Source: JBGTFE01 sp049799955
GTDB lineage: Bacteria > Acidobacteriota > Blastocatellia > Pyrinomonadales > Pyrinomonadaceae
Assembly (NCBI GenBank): GCA_049799955.1
Contig: JBARIW010000102.1
Location: 1-64,000, forward strand
DNA: 64,000 bases
Reading direction: 5' to 3'
Below, in pieces: positions 50,912-57,951 of the stretch. The stretch's first letter is position 1. Each line of letters opens with the position of its first letter. A program made the position numbers and the translations under genes. Under the pieces are notes generated by a model. That model saw only the letters and a list, made by a program, of their open reading frames with translations. It was not told the origin of the DNA and made no database searches.

Positions 50912-51262
50912 TTACTGTTCCGTTTCCAGTTCCTGCGGCGGGCGTTCCTTGTGTTTGAGAACGCGGTCGAGCATCTCGGCGCATTCGGCGCTGCGCGAGG
51001 CGAGCATCGAATCCGACTGTTCCTGCTGGTGTTTTAATTGATGAAATTCGTCGGCGATGTGCAGTGCGGCGAGAATCGCGACTTTCAGAGAATCGACCGT
51101 CAGCGTGCCGGAAGAAATCTCGCGCATTTTGCCGTCAACATATTCCGCCAGACGCATTATGTATTCGTTATCGCCGTCCGAGCGAATGTTGTAAGTCTGG
51201 TTATAAATTTCGACGCGGATAGACTGCGCCGCGCCGTCTGATTTTCCCTTGATTCCATTCAT
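50912..51262 (-). CDS. zapA: Cell division protein ZapA
   Basis: 116 residues. The N-terminal half matches the ZapA domain: SIRVEIYNQTYNIRSDGDNEYIMRLAEYVDGKMREI, followed by a helix VDSLKVAILAALHIADEFHQLK and a coiled coil to the C-terminus. ZapA bundles FtsZ filaments at the division ring. It lies 8 bp after a ZapB-like gene and upstream of 6S RNA. Confidence 0.92.
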   Translation of the reverse strand: MNGIKGKSDGAAQSIRVEIYNQTYNIRSDGDNEYIMRLAEYVDGKMREISSGTLTVDSLKVAILAALHIADEFHQLKHQQEQSDSMLASRSAECAEMLDRVLKHKERPPQELETEQ

Positions 51263-51270
51263 ACAGCTTT

Positions 51271-51552
51271 TTATCTCCCGACCGCTTCAGCCACGTCCGG
51301 CTCGATGATGGTCATCGCATCGAGCATCGCTTCGACCTTTAGCTGAATCGCGTCGCGCTCAGATAGCAAATCTTCCACTTTTTCTTCAAGCCGCGTTTTC
51401 TCGGCTAAAAGCGAACCGACTTCGTGCCGAAGCGAGCTCATTTCGCGTTCGAGCTTTTCCTTTTCCTCGCGCATCTTTTTGGCAAATTCGATTGTGAGGT
51501 AAATTTTGTCTTCGAGATGCGAAAATTTTTCCATACCGGTTAGACCGTTCAT
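51271..51552 (-). CDS. ZapB-like coiled-coil division protein
   Basis: 93 residues from the ATG at 51552 (GGAGAAATCA site upstream), shorter than the maximal frame to 51624. It is almost all coiled coil: FSHLEDKIYLTIEFAKKMREEKEKLEREMSSLRHEV and LLAEKTRLEEKVEDLLSERDAIQ. It is encoded immediately before zapA, and size and composition fit ZapB, a partner that links ZapA-FtsZ. Sequence match to ZapB proper is weak, so the call relies on context. Confidence 0.7.
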   Translation of the reverse strand: MNGLTGMEKFSHLEDKIYLTIEFAKKMREEKEKLEREMSSLRHEVGSLLAEKTRLEEKVEDLLSERDAIQLKVEAMLDAMTIIEPDVAEAVGR

Positions 51553-51639
51553 TGATTTCTCCAAATTCAATAGTAACTGACTTTTCGTTTGATTATGTTT
51601 ATTTTTGATGAAAACATCAAGCAAATTATTAAATTTTTC

Positions 51640-53769
51640 TTAAAACCTTTGCTTCGCTCCCAAAATTTCTTCCACTTTCCGAAAAATCTGCGCGTGAATC
51701 TCCTCGATTTGTTCTTCGAGCAATGTTCTTTCATCGCTTCGATATTCAAGTCGAATCGTGATAGAACGCTCATCGTCAGCCACGCCTTTGCCTTCATAAA
51801 CATCGACGAACTCGACTTTTCTGAGAAGCTCGAACCCTTGCGATTCAACTGCTTTTTTAATATCCGCAAAACCTACACTGCGTTTTGCCACAAGCGAAAC
51901 GTCGCGCACCATCGAGGGATAAATCGGCAGCGGGCGATACAATATGTCCGGCTGTTTTTCGGCTAACAAAGTCTGCAAATCGATTTCGGCGATGAAAACA
52001 TTTTGCCGGAATTTATAGGCAGACGAAATTTCATCCGACAAACGACCGATTGTGCCGATAGCTTTGCCGTTCGAAAGTATTTCAGCCGACTGACCTTTGC
52101 GAAGATGCTTTGCGTCTTTGGCGACAAATTCGAGCGAAGACGCATTGACCGCGTCAATCGCGCTTTCAATCGCGCCTTTCGCATCGTAAAAATCCAGTTC
52201 ACGCGCAGCCAACGCCTTATTTTGCAAAGTCTCATTTCCGGTCAGAACCAGAGCAAGCAATTCACGTTCGTTCGGCAAATCATGTTCTTTGCTCGAAGCC
52301 GAAAAGACTTTGCCGATTTCAAACAGGCGAACGTCGCGCCGCTGGTGATTAAAATTCGTGCGAACCGCGTCGAGAAGTCCCGAAAGCAAACTCGGACGCA
52401 TCCGAACCGCGCCTTCAATAATCGAATCTTTTAATTCGACAAATTTTTTGTCCCGATTTTCGTGAACGAAATCAGGAACGAGCGCGAATGTCTCGTCGTG
52501 TTTCGTGTCGATAAAGCTGTAAGAAATCGCCTCGTCAAAACCGAGATTGGCAAGTGTCTGGCGCAGATTCATTTTTCGCATCTCACCCGGCTGGTACTCG
52601 CCCGCCGAATACGCAGGCGGCAATTCACCGGCAATATTGTCATAGCCAACAATCCGCGCGACTTCTTCGACAAGGTCTTCTTCAATCGCAATATCATATC
52701 GCCAGCTTGGAGAAACATAGATTGTCTCTGACCTGCGTTCTTTTTCATCAAGAAATTTGAAATCAGTCCCGTCAAACATGGGCGGGAGAATTTTGTTTTC
52801 AATTCCTAAAGAATATAAAATACGCTGAATCACATGTTTTTCAACATTCAATCCAGTTAAACGATTGACGGAATATTGAATATCTTTTGAATAAATTTCA
52901 TTCGCCTTGAATTTTGTCGGGTAAATATCGACAAATTCGCCCGCTTCGCCGCCCGCAAATTCGCAAATTAGTCGGGTTGCCCGGTTCGACGCGCGAGTCA
53001 GATTTTCGATGTCAACGCCGCGCTCGAAACGATAGCTCGCTTCGGTTGCCAAACCCAGCTTGCGCGAGGTTTGGCGAATCGATTCGCGTTTGAAATAAGC
53101 GACTTCCAGAAGAACATCAGTTGTTTTTTCAGTTATTCCAGAATCGAATCCGCCCATCACGCCGCCGACCGCGACCGGCTTTTCCGCGTCGCAAATCGCC
53201 AGCATCGTTTCATCTAATTTGCGCTCGACTTCATCGAGAGTTTTTATCGTTTCGCCCGCTTTTGCGCGCCGGACGACGATTCGATTTCCCGAAAGTTTAT
53301 TAAAATCAAACGAGTGCATCGGCTGTCCGAGCTCGTGCATGACGTAATTCGTAATATCCGCGACATTATTAATCGAACGCTCGCCGACCGCTTCGAGCCG
53401 TTTCACAAGCCATTCGGGCGACGCGCCGATTTTGACGTTTCGAATAATCCGAGCCGTGAAGCGATGACACAAATCTTCGTCCTGAATCGAAACAAGATTT
53501 TGTTCGTCGTTCGTCGCTGGTTGTTCGTTGTTCGTTGAATCTTGAATCTTTAATTTTGAATCTTGAATTGCCCGCACTTCGCGCGAAACGCCGAGATGCG
53601 AAAGACAATCGGGACGATTCGAGGTCAAATCAATGTCAAAAACGAAATCGCCCGCAAATTCGTGAATGCCTTCGACCGCCAAACCAACGCGCGTCAATTT
53701 TTCCGCCAAATCCCTCGGCGGCAAATCTATTTCGACCAAATCTTTCAGCCAATTGTAACTGATGTTCAT
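51640..53769 (-). CDS. pheT: Phenylalanyl-tRNA synthetase beta subunit, short form
   Basis: 709 residues, shorter than the usual 790-800. The N-terminal EMAP-like tRNA-binding OB insert is missing: the sequence passes from GLAVEGIHEF directly to DFVFDIDLTSNRPDCLSHLG. B3/B4 editing motif LDEVERKLDETMLAI with GVMGG, B5 and the FDX-ACB domain (about 610-709; YPSMVRDVSLVAK) are present. Residues 67-91 are encoded by repeat DNA (see 53497-53571). It charges tRNA-Phe together with PheS, but an orphan gene separates the two. Confidence 0.95.
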   Translation of the reverse strand: MNISYNWLKDLVEIDLPPRDLAEKLTRVGLAVEGIHEFAGDFVFDIDLTSNRPDCLSHLGVSREVRAIQDSKLKIQDSTNNEQPATNDEQNLVSIQDEDLCHRFTARIIRNVKIGASPEWLVKRLEAVGERSINNVADITNYVMHELGQPMHSFDFNKLSGNRIVVRRAKAGETIKTLDEVERKLDETMLAICDAEKPVAVGGVMGGFDSGITEKTTDVLLEVAYFKRESIRQTSRKLGLATEASYRFERGVDIENLTRASNRATRLICEFAGGEAGEFVDIYPTKFKANEIYSKDIQYSVNRLTGLNVEKHVIQRILYSLGIENKILPPMFDGTDFKFLDEKERRSETIYVSPSWRYDIAIEEDLVEEVARIVGYDNIAGELPPAYSAGEYQPGEMRKMNLRQTLANLGFDEAISYSFIDTKHDETFALVPDFVHENRDKKFVELKDSIIEGAVRMRPSLLSGLLDAVRTNFNHQRRDVRLFEIGKVFSASSKEHDLPNERELLALVLTGNETLQNKALAARELDFYDAKGAIESAIDAVNASSLEFVAKDAKHLRKGQSAEILSNGKAIGTIGRLSDEISSAYKFRQNVFIAEIDLQTLLAEKQPDILYRPLPIYPSMVRDVSLVAKRSVGFADIKKAVESQGFELLRKVEFVDVYEGKGVADDERSITIRLEYRSDERTLLEEQIEEIHAQIFRKVEEILGAKQRF
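53497..53571. repeat. Repeat array inside the pheT reading frame
   Basis: GAATCTTGAATC-type units (AATCTTG family) plus GTTGTTCGTTGTTCGTTG-type units lie in the pheT coding frame and encode the residues AIQDSKLKIQDSTNNEQPAT followed by NDEQN. The reading frame is intact. The segment replaces a poorly conserved linker after REVRA. Confidence 0.85.
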
Positions 53770-53772
53770 AAA

Positions 53773-54756
53773 TTATTTTTCTAAAGAAGTTTGTTCAAAT
53801 AACTCTTTGAATAACTCTTTTTTCATAAAGTCTGATTCCTTAAGAGATTCATCAATAGTTTTCTTAAGATTTCCATCGCTTTCAAATCTATCAATTCCTC
53901 TTAAAGAATTTTTATAAAAACTGAGTCTAAGTTCTAATTCTTGTTTCTTATCACTTTGCAAAAAAGGTTCTAAGGCGTAAAAAGAATTATCAAGTTTGCG
54001 AAAACAATCTATAAGCTGAAAATTATCTTCAGTAATTTTTTTTGAAGATAATCTTCTTTTTACTACAAAATCAAAACATTCATCATTTTTTTGCAAAAAT
54101 GATAAATAACTTTCTAGTTTAGGCTTATATGATAGCTCAAGTTCTTTTAACTGTTTTTGAGTTTCTATTGATTTATTTTGAATTTCTACTGATTTATATT
54201 GAATATATATATTTTGATTGTTCCAATATGACGTAATCGCAATTGTTCCAACCGCAATTAAAAGAGATGCGAAAATCGAACCTAAAGGAATCCAAACTTC
54301 CTTCCACTTCTTGAATCCTCCTTCTTTAGTTTCAATCTTGGCTTTTCTTAATCTTTCAATATGTTCTAATCCCCAATTTATAATTTCAATTGAGGATGCC
54401 TCAGAATCAGCTTTAGTTCTGAATTGGCTTCTAAAAACATCCTCAGTCGTTAAAGATTCAATCGCTTTTTTTCTTTCTTCAATATTTTCAATGTCAGTTA
54501 GCCATGCTGGTAATTTTTTTCCGGCATAAAGTTGTTTTTTCCACTGCTCTAGTCTAAATCTAGGAGCTTTTAGCCGAAAAAGTTCTCTGTGACGTTTAAT
54601 TAATCCTCTAACATCATAAGAGTCTGGTAAGCCAAGCCTATTATATATAGAGTAATAAGTGATTATTGGATTCTCATCATTATTTGTAAGAATCCAAATT
54701 GCTGAAATTGTTCCAGCTTCTTCAACCTCATTGTTAGAATTATTACTTTTCCCCAT
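53773..54756 (-). CDS. Orphan membrane protein between pheT and pheS
   Basis: 327 residues, unrecognised. A soluble N-terminal region (about 1-150) opens GTISAIWILTNNDENPIITYYSIYNRLG, which reads like a small winged-helix-style domain. One membrane helix (about 157-177; SIFASLLIAVGTIAITSYW) follows, then a helical coiled region (about 180-327). The coding sequence is much more AT-rich than pheS and pheT and uses different codons, so it probably arrived by transfer into the operon. It is 3 bp from pheT and 21 bp from pheS, so it is co-transcribed. Confidence 0.75.
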   Translation of the reverse strand: MGKSNNSNNEVEEAGTISAIWILTNNDENPIITYYSIYNRLGLPDSYDVRGLIKRHRELFRLKAPRFRLEQWKKQLYAGKKLPAWLTDIENIEERKKAIESLTTEDVFRSQFRTKADSEASSIEIINWGLEHIERLRKAKIETKEGGFKKWKEVWIPLGSIFASLLIAVGTIAITSYWNNQNIYIQYKSVEIQNKSIETQKQLKELELSYKPKLESYLSFLQKNDECFDFVVKRRLSSKKITEDNFQLIDCFRKLDNSFYALEPFLQSDKKQELELRLSFYKNSLRGIDRFESDGNLKKTIDESLKESDFMKKELFKELFEQTSLEK

Positions 54757-54777
54757 TTCAGCAATTGTAAAATCAAA

Positions 54778-55857
54778 TTACTTAAATTGTTCTAAAAATC
54801 TCACATCGTTTTCGAACATCAAACGGATATCGTCGAGTTCATACATCAGCGAGCACATTCTTTCCAAGCCGAAGCCGAAGGCAAAGCCCGAATAAATTTG
54901 CGGGTCAACGCCGCAGGCTCGTAAAACGTTCGGATGAACCATTCCCGAACCGCCGAGTTCAATCCAGCCTGAGCCTTTGCACGGGCGACAGCGTTCCGAT
55001 TCGAAAACTCCGCTGCCGCCGCATTTGAAGCATGAGAAATCGAATTCCGCGCTCGGTTCGGTGAAAGGGAAGTAGCTCGGGCGCAGGCGTATAACGGTTT
55101 CTTCGCCGAACAGACGGCGCAGCCATTCGGCGACCGTTCCTTTCAGATGCGCCATCGTGATGCCTTTATCGACGCACAAGCCTTCGATTTGATGAAACAT
55201 CGGCGTGTGCGTCATATCCGGCGTGTCGCGGCGGAAAACTCTGCCGGGCGCGATGATTCTGAGCGGCGCGCCGCGACGTTCCATCGCGCGAATCTGCACG
55301 GTCGAAGTTTGCGAACGAAGCGCGAAACCGTCGGTCGTGTAAAAAGTGTCCTGCGATTCGCGCGCCGGATGACCTTCGGGAATGTTGAGCGCGTCGAAAT
55401 TGTAATAATCCGTTTCAATCTCGCGGTCGTCTTCAATCGCGTAGCCCATCGAGACGAAAATATCTTCAATCTGCTGGCGCAGAAGCGTCAAAAGATGCAG
55501 ATGCCCGACACGCGGACGACGACCGGGCAATGTAACGTCCAGCCGCTCGCGCTCGGTTTTGAGTAATATAATGTGTGTGGAAAGCACACCTTCAATATTC
55601 CAAATTTTATTATCAAATTCTTTAGCCAAGTTCGAAATCGACTGCCCAAAAGTCGCGCGTTCTTCTGATGGAACTTGTCCAATCAATCTTTTTAAACTTG
55701 AAAGCTCCGACTTCTTGCCTCGATATTTGACACCTAACTCATCAACTTCCTTCATTAAAATTTGAGCTTCGTCCAGAGTTAGATTTCGTTCTTCTAAATT
55801 ATTGAAGCGTTCAAATTCCTGACTGAACGCTTCTCTTAGTTTTTCAATTTGTTCCAT
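54778..55857 (-). CDS. pheS: Phenylalanyl-tRNA synthetase alpha subunit
   Basis: 359 residues. The N-terminal coiled coil (about 1-95) binds tRNA. Catalytic class II motifs: motif 1 GFYAIEDDREIETDYYNFDALNIPEGHPAR, motif 2 PLRIIAPGRVFRRDTPDMTHTPMFHQIEG, motif 3 GFAFGFGLERMCSLMYELDDIR. A CxxC...CxxC zinc-like insert (FKCGGSGVFESERCRPCKG) sits near residue 280 and is unusual for PheS, though known in some phyla. It is part of the translation block. Confidence 0.95.
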   Translation of the reverse strand: MEQIEKLREAFSQEFERFNNLEERNLTLDEAQILMKEVDELGVKYRGKKSELSSLKRLIGQVPSEERATFGQSISNLAKEFDNKIWNIEGVLSTHIILLKTERERLDVTLPGRRPRVGHLHLLTLLRQQIEDIFVSMGYAIEDDREIETDYYNFDALNIPEGHPARESQDTFYTTDGFALRSQTSTVQIRAMERRGAPLRIIAPGRVFRRDTPDMTHTPMFHQIEGLCVDKGITMAHLKGTVAEWLRRLFGEETVIRLRPSYFPFTEPSAEFDFSCFKCGGSGVFESERCRPCKGSGWIELGGSGMVHPNVLRACGVDPQIYSGFAFGFGLERMCSLMYELDDIRLMFENDVRFLEQFK

Positions 55858-55865
55858 AATAAGTT

Positions 55866-56117
55866 TTAATTTTCAATTAACTTTCCATGAATCCAAAGCT
55901 CGTATTCGCTTAAATCAATATCTTCATTCCAAAAAACCGCGTAACCGCCTTTTTCAACCCGCACATTTTTAAAAAAAGCCGAATTTTTCAAAGGTAAAAA
56001 CATTTCTTTTTCCAGCAACGGGGTTATGTCGTAAATCTTTTTCATCGAATTATCAAATTCAATTAAAAGTGTGTGATTATCTAATGCTTTAGCAGAATTT
56101 ATTTTCGGATAATTCAT
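55866..56117 (-). CDS. DUF2442 family protein
   Basis: 83 residues. Typical DUF2442 sequence: LLIEFDNSMKKIYDITPLLEKEMFLPLKNSAFFKNVRVEKGGYAVFW, with D-L-S-E-Y-ELW at the end. It is often encoded beside a DUF4160 protein, as here (4-bp gap). The pair has been discussed as a toxin-antitoxin-like module; the role is unproven. More AT-rich than surrounding pheS and rplT, so it may be inserted. Confidence 0.9.
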   Translation of the reverse strand: MNYPKINSAKALDNHTLLIEFDNSMKKIYDITPLLEKEMFLPLKNSAFFKNVRVEKGGYAVFWNEDIDLSEYELWIHGKLIEN

Positions 56118-56121
56118 AAAT

Positions 56122-56370
56122 TTATTGCAGCGGCGAAAGCTTTCTAAACTCCTGCGTGTTCCACATTTCCAAAAGCTCGGCTTGATGAATCGTCGCCCAC
56201 TCTACAACTAATTTTCTTGCCCGGCTCGGCAAATCGCCTTCAATCATTTCAAGCGTTTGAATATTGAAAACGGCAACATATTCTCCATAAACCGCGTGAA
56301 AATGCGGCGGCGGATGGTCGCCGAAAAACAATTTTATAATAATTCCGTAAAATCTGGCTATCTCAGGCAT
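56122..56370 (-). CDS. DUF4160 family protein
   Basis: 82 residues from the ATG at 56370 (GGAAACGG upstream). The DUF4160 signature is MPEIARFYGIIIKLFFGDHPPPHFHAVYGE with the H-PPP-HFH cluster, a plausible metal or RNA site. Upstream GTG codons belong to the CCACAG repeat and are not used. Partner of the DUF2442 gene. The two genes break up an otherwise normal rplT-pheS neighbourhood. Confidence 0.92.
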   Translation of the reverse strand: MPEIARFYGIIIKLFFGDHPPPHFHAVYGEYVAVFNIQTLEMIEGDLPSRARKLVVEWATIHQAELLEMWNTQEFRKLSPLQ

Positions 56371-56386
56371 TTCCGTTTCCAAAAAA

Positions 56387-56453
56387 TAAACCACAGATTA
56401 ACACAGCCGACACAGATTGAATTTTTCTGTGTCTCGCGTCAATCTGTGGTTTA
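56387..56453. repeat. Inverted-repeat spacer (CCACAGATT family)
   Basis: AAACCACAGATTAACACAG left and CTGTGTCTCGCGTCAATCTGTGGTTT right. It separates the DUF4160 start from the rplT stop and marks the left edge of the inserted pair. Confidence 0.85.
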
Positions 56454-56467
56454 TTTTATTTTCAAAT

Positions 56468-56848
56468 TTAAGCCGCCGCTTTCTGGCTGTTGCTGTTTAT
56501 CGCGTCTTTTGCCTGCCCGACGAGCGTTGCAAATGTTTCAGGCTGTTTGACGGCTAAATCGGCGAGAACCTTGCGGTCGAGTTCGACTCCGGCAAGCTTC
56601 AAGCCGTTCATAAACTGCGAGTATTTCATCTCGTTCAGACGGCAAGCCGCGTTGATGCGGACAATCCAGAGACGACGAAAATCGCGTTTCTTGAGTTTTC
56701 GTCCGGTGTATGCGTATTTTAACGCCTTCTCGACGGATTCTTTGGCTGAACGATACAGTTTCGATTTCGTTCCACGAAAGCCTTTGGCTAAGGCTAATAT
56801 CTTTTTGCGCTTTTCGGTGCGCTTATTACCACGTTTTGCTCTTGGCAT
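56468..56848 (-). CDS. rplT: 50S ribosomal protein L20
   Basis: 126 residues. Binds 23S rRNA and is essential for early large-subunit assembly. Start MPRAKRGNKRTEKRKKILALAKGFRG and core KKRDFRRLWIVRINAACRLNEMKYSQFMNGL are diagnostic. Typical length with an Ala/Lys-rich tail. Follows infC and rpmI in the standard order. Confidence 0.97.
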   Translation of the reverse strand: MPRAKRGNKRTEKRKKILALAKGFRGTKSKLYRSAKESVEKALKYAYTGRKLKKRDFRRLWIVRINAACRLNEMKYSQFMNGLKLAGVELDRKVLADLAVKQPETFATLVGQAKDAINSNSQKAAA

Positions 56849-56866
56849 AATTTTTCACTCCCATTT

Positions 56867-56972
56867 CGATTTTAGATTTTAGATTTCGGATTTTAGATTA
56901 TTTGCAAAAATGCAATCTAAAATTTTACTCCAAAACCATCAATCCAAAATCCAAAATCTAAAATCCAAAATT
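56867..56972. repeat. Inverted heptamer-array spacer (CCAAAAT/CTAAAAT family)
   Basis: GATTTTAGATTTTAGATTTCGG left and CCAAAATCCAAAATCTAAAATCC right, 7-bp units, centre TTGCAAAAATGCAA. Between rpmI and rplT. Confidence 0.88.
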
Positions 56973-56974
56973 CC

Positions 56975-57178
56975 TTAGTCTCTTCCGTAGGGCAGCATCT
57001 TTTCGACGCGTTTCTGGTCGCCTTCGGATACCAACGCGTCGATGTCGAGATTGCGTTTACGTTTATTCGTTTTCTTCGTCAAAATATGACGCGCGTGGCT
57101 GTGTCCGCGTTTGAATTTGCCCGAAGCTGTCGAGCGAAAACGCTTTGCCGCGCCTTTATGTGTTTTTAGTTTTGGCAT
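56975..57178 (-). CDS. rpmI: 50S ribosomal protein L35
   Basis: 67 residues. Start MPKLKTHKGAAKRFRSTASGK and the basic GHSHARHILTKKTNKRKRNL are diagnostic of L35. Standard position between infC and rplT. Confidence 0.97.
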   Translation of the reverse strand: MPKLKTHKGAAKRFRSTASGKFKRGHSHARHILTKKTNKRKRNLDIDALVSEGDQKRVEKMLPYGRD

Positions 57179-57197
57179 AATAATTTACTCCGTAAAT

Positions 57198-57270
57198 GAC
57201 CTTTGATTTTTGATTTTTGACCTTTGAACAGAAATCAAAGGTCAAAGGTCTAAGGTCAAAGTTCAAAAAT
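57198..57270. repeat. Inverted heptamer-array spacer (GGTCAAA family)
   Basis: GACCTTTGATTTTTGATTTTTGACC left and GGTCAAAGGTCTAAGGTCAAAG right, 7-bp units. Between infC and rpmI. Confidence 0.88.
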
Positions 57271-57271
57271 C

Positions 57272-57856
57272 TTATTCAACTTTCTTCACCGGCTTTCCCG
57301 GAACTTGCGTTTTCTTCGGCACGAAGATAACAAACATCTGGTAGCCTTCCATTTTCGGCGGAACTTCAACGTCCGCCACATCGGCTAAATCGTCGCGCAA
57401 TTTGGCGAGAAGGTTTGCGCCAAGCTCGCGGTGCGACATTTCGCGCCCGCGAAATGCGATGGTCGCGCGAACCTTGTCGCCGTCGGCAATCCAGCCGCGC
57501 GCACGTTCCATTCGATAGCCGTAATCATGGTCGTCGGTTGCCGGGCGAAATTTAATTTCCTTGACCGTAACCGTAACCTGTTTTTTCTTGGCTTCGCCCG
57601 CCTTTTTCTTTTCTCCGTAGAGAAATTTGCCGTAATCGATAATCTTACAAACGGGCGGTTTGGCGTTCGGCGCAATCTCGACCAAATCTTTTCCTTCTTC
57701 ACGCGCTCTTTGAATCGCGTCCCGCGTATCCATTACGCCGATTTGACCGCCATCTTCATCGACTACGCGCACAGCCGGAATGCGAATGCGCTCATTTGTG
57801 CGGTGCAAAGGACCGCGAAAACGCTGCGGACGATTTCTGTTAAATTTGCTAGCGAT
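57272..57856 (-). CDS. infC: Translation initiation factor IF-3, probable AUC start
   Basis: 194 residues if started at ATC 57854-57856, where an AAAGGAGAG site is 7 bases upstream. The product then begins IASKFNRNRPQRFRGPLHRTNERIRIPAVRVVDEDG, matching the basic tail of IF-3. The TTG at 57808 has no such site. Conserved N-domain (VVDEDGGQIGVMDTRDAIQRA), linker and C-domain (KEIKFRPATDDHDYGYRMERARGWI, AFRGREMSHRELGANLLAKL). Rare AUU/AUC starts let IF-3 autoregulate infC in other bacteria, so the same control is likely here. Confidence 0.95.
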   Translation of the reverse strand: MASKFNRNRPQRFRGPLHRTNERIRIPAVRVVDEDGGQIGVMDTRDAIQRAREEGKDLVEIAPNAKPPVCKIIDYGKFLYGEKKKAGEAKKKQVTVTVKEIKFRPATDDHDYGYRMERARGWIADGDKVRATIAFRGREMSHRELGANLLAKLRDDLADVADVEVPPKMEGYQMFVIFVPKKTQVPGKPVKKVE

Positions 57857-57874
57857 AAATTCTCTCCTTTGTTA

Positions 57875-57951
57875 AGAATTCAAGATTCAAGATTCAAAAT
57901 TCAAGACTGCATCTGGCTAATCCTGAATTTTGAACCTTGAATTTTGAATTT
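57875..57951. repeat. Inverted heptamer-array spacer (AATCTTG family)
   Basis: GAATTCAAGATTCAAGATTC left and CCTGAATTTTGAACCTTGAATT right, centre GACTGCATCTGGCTAATC. Between thrS and infC, ending at the thrS stop. Confidence 0.88.
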
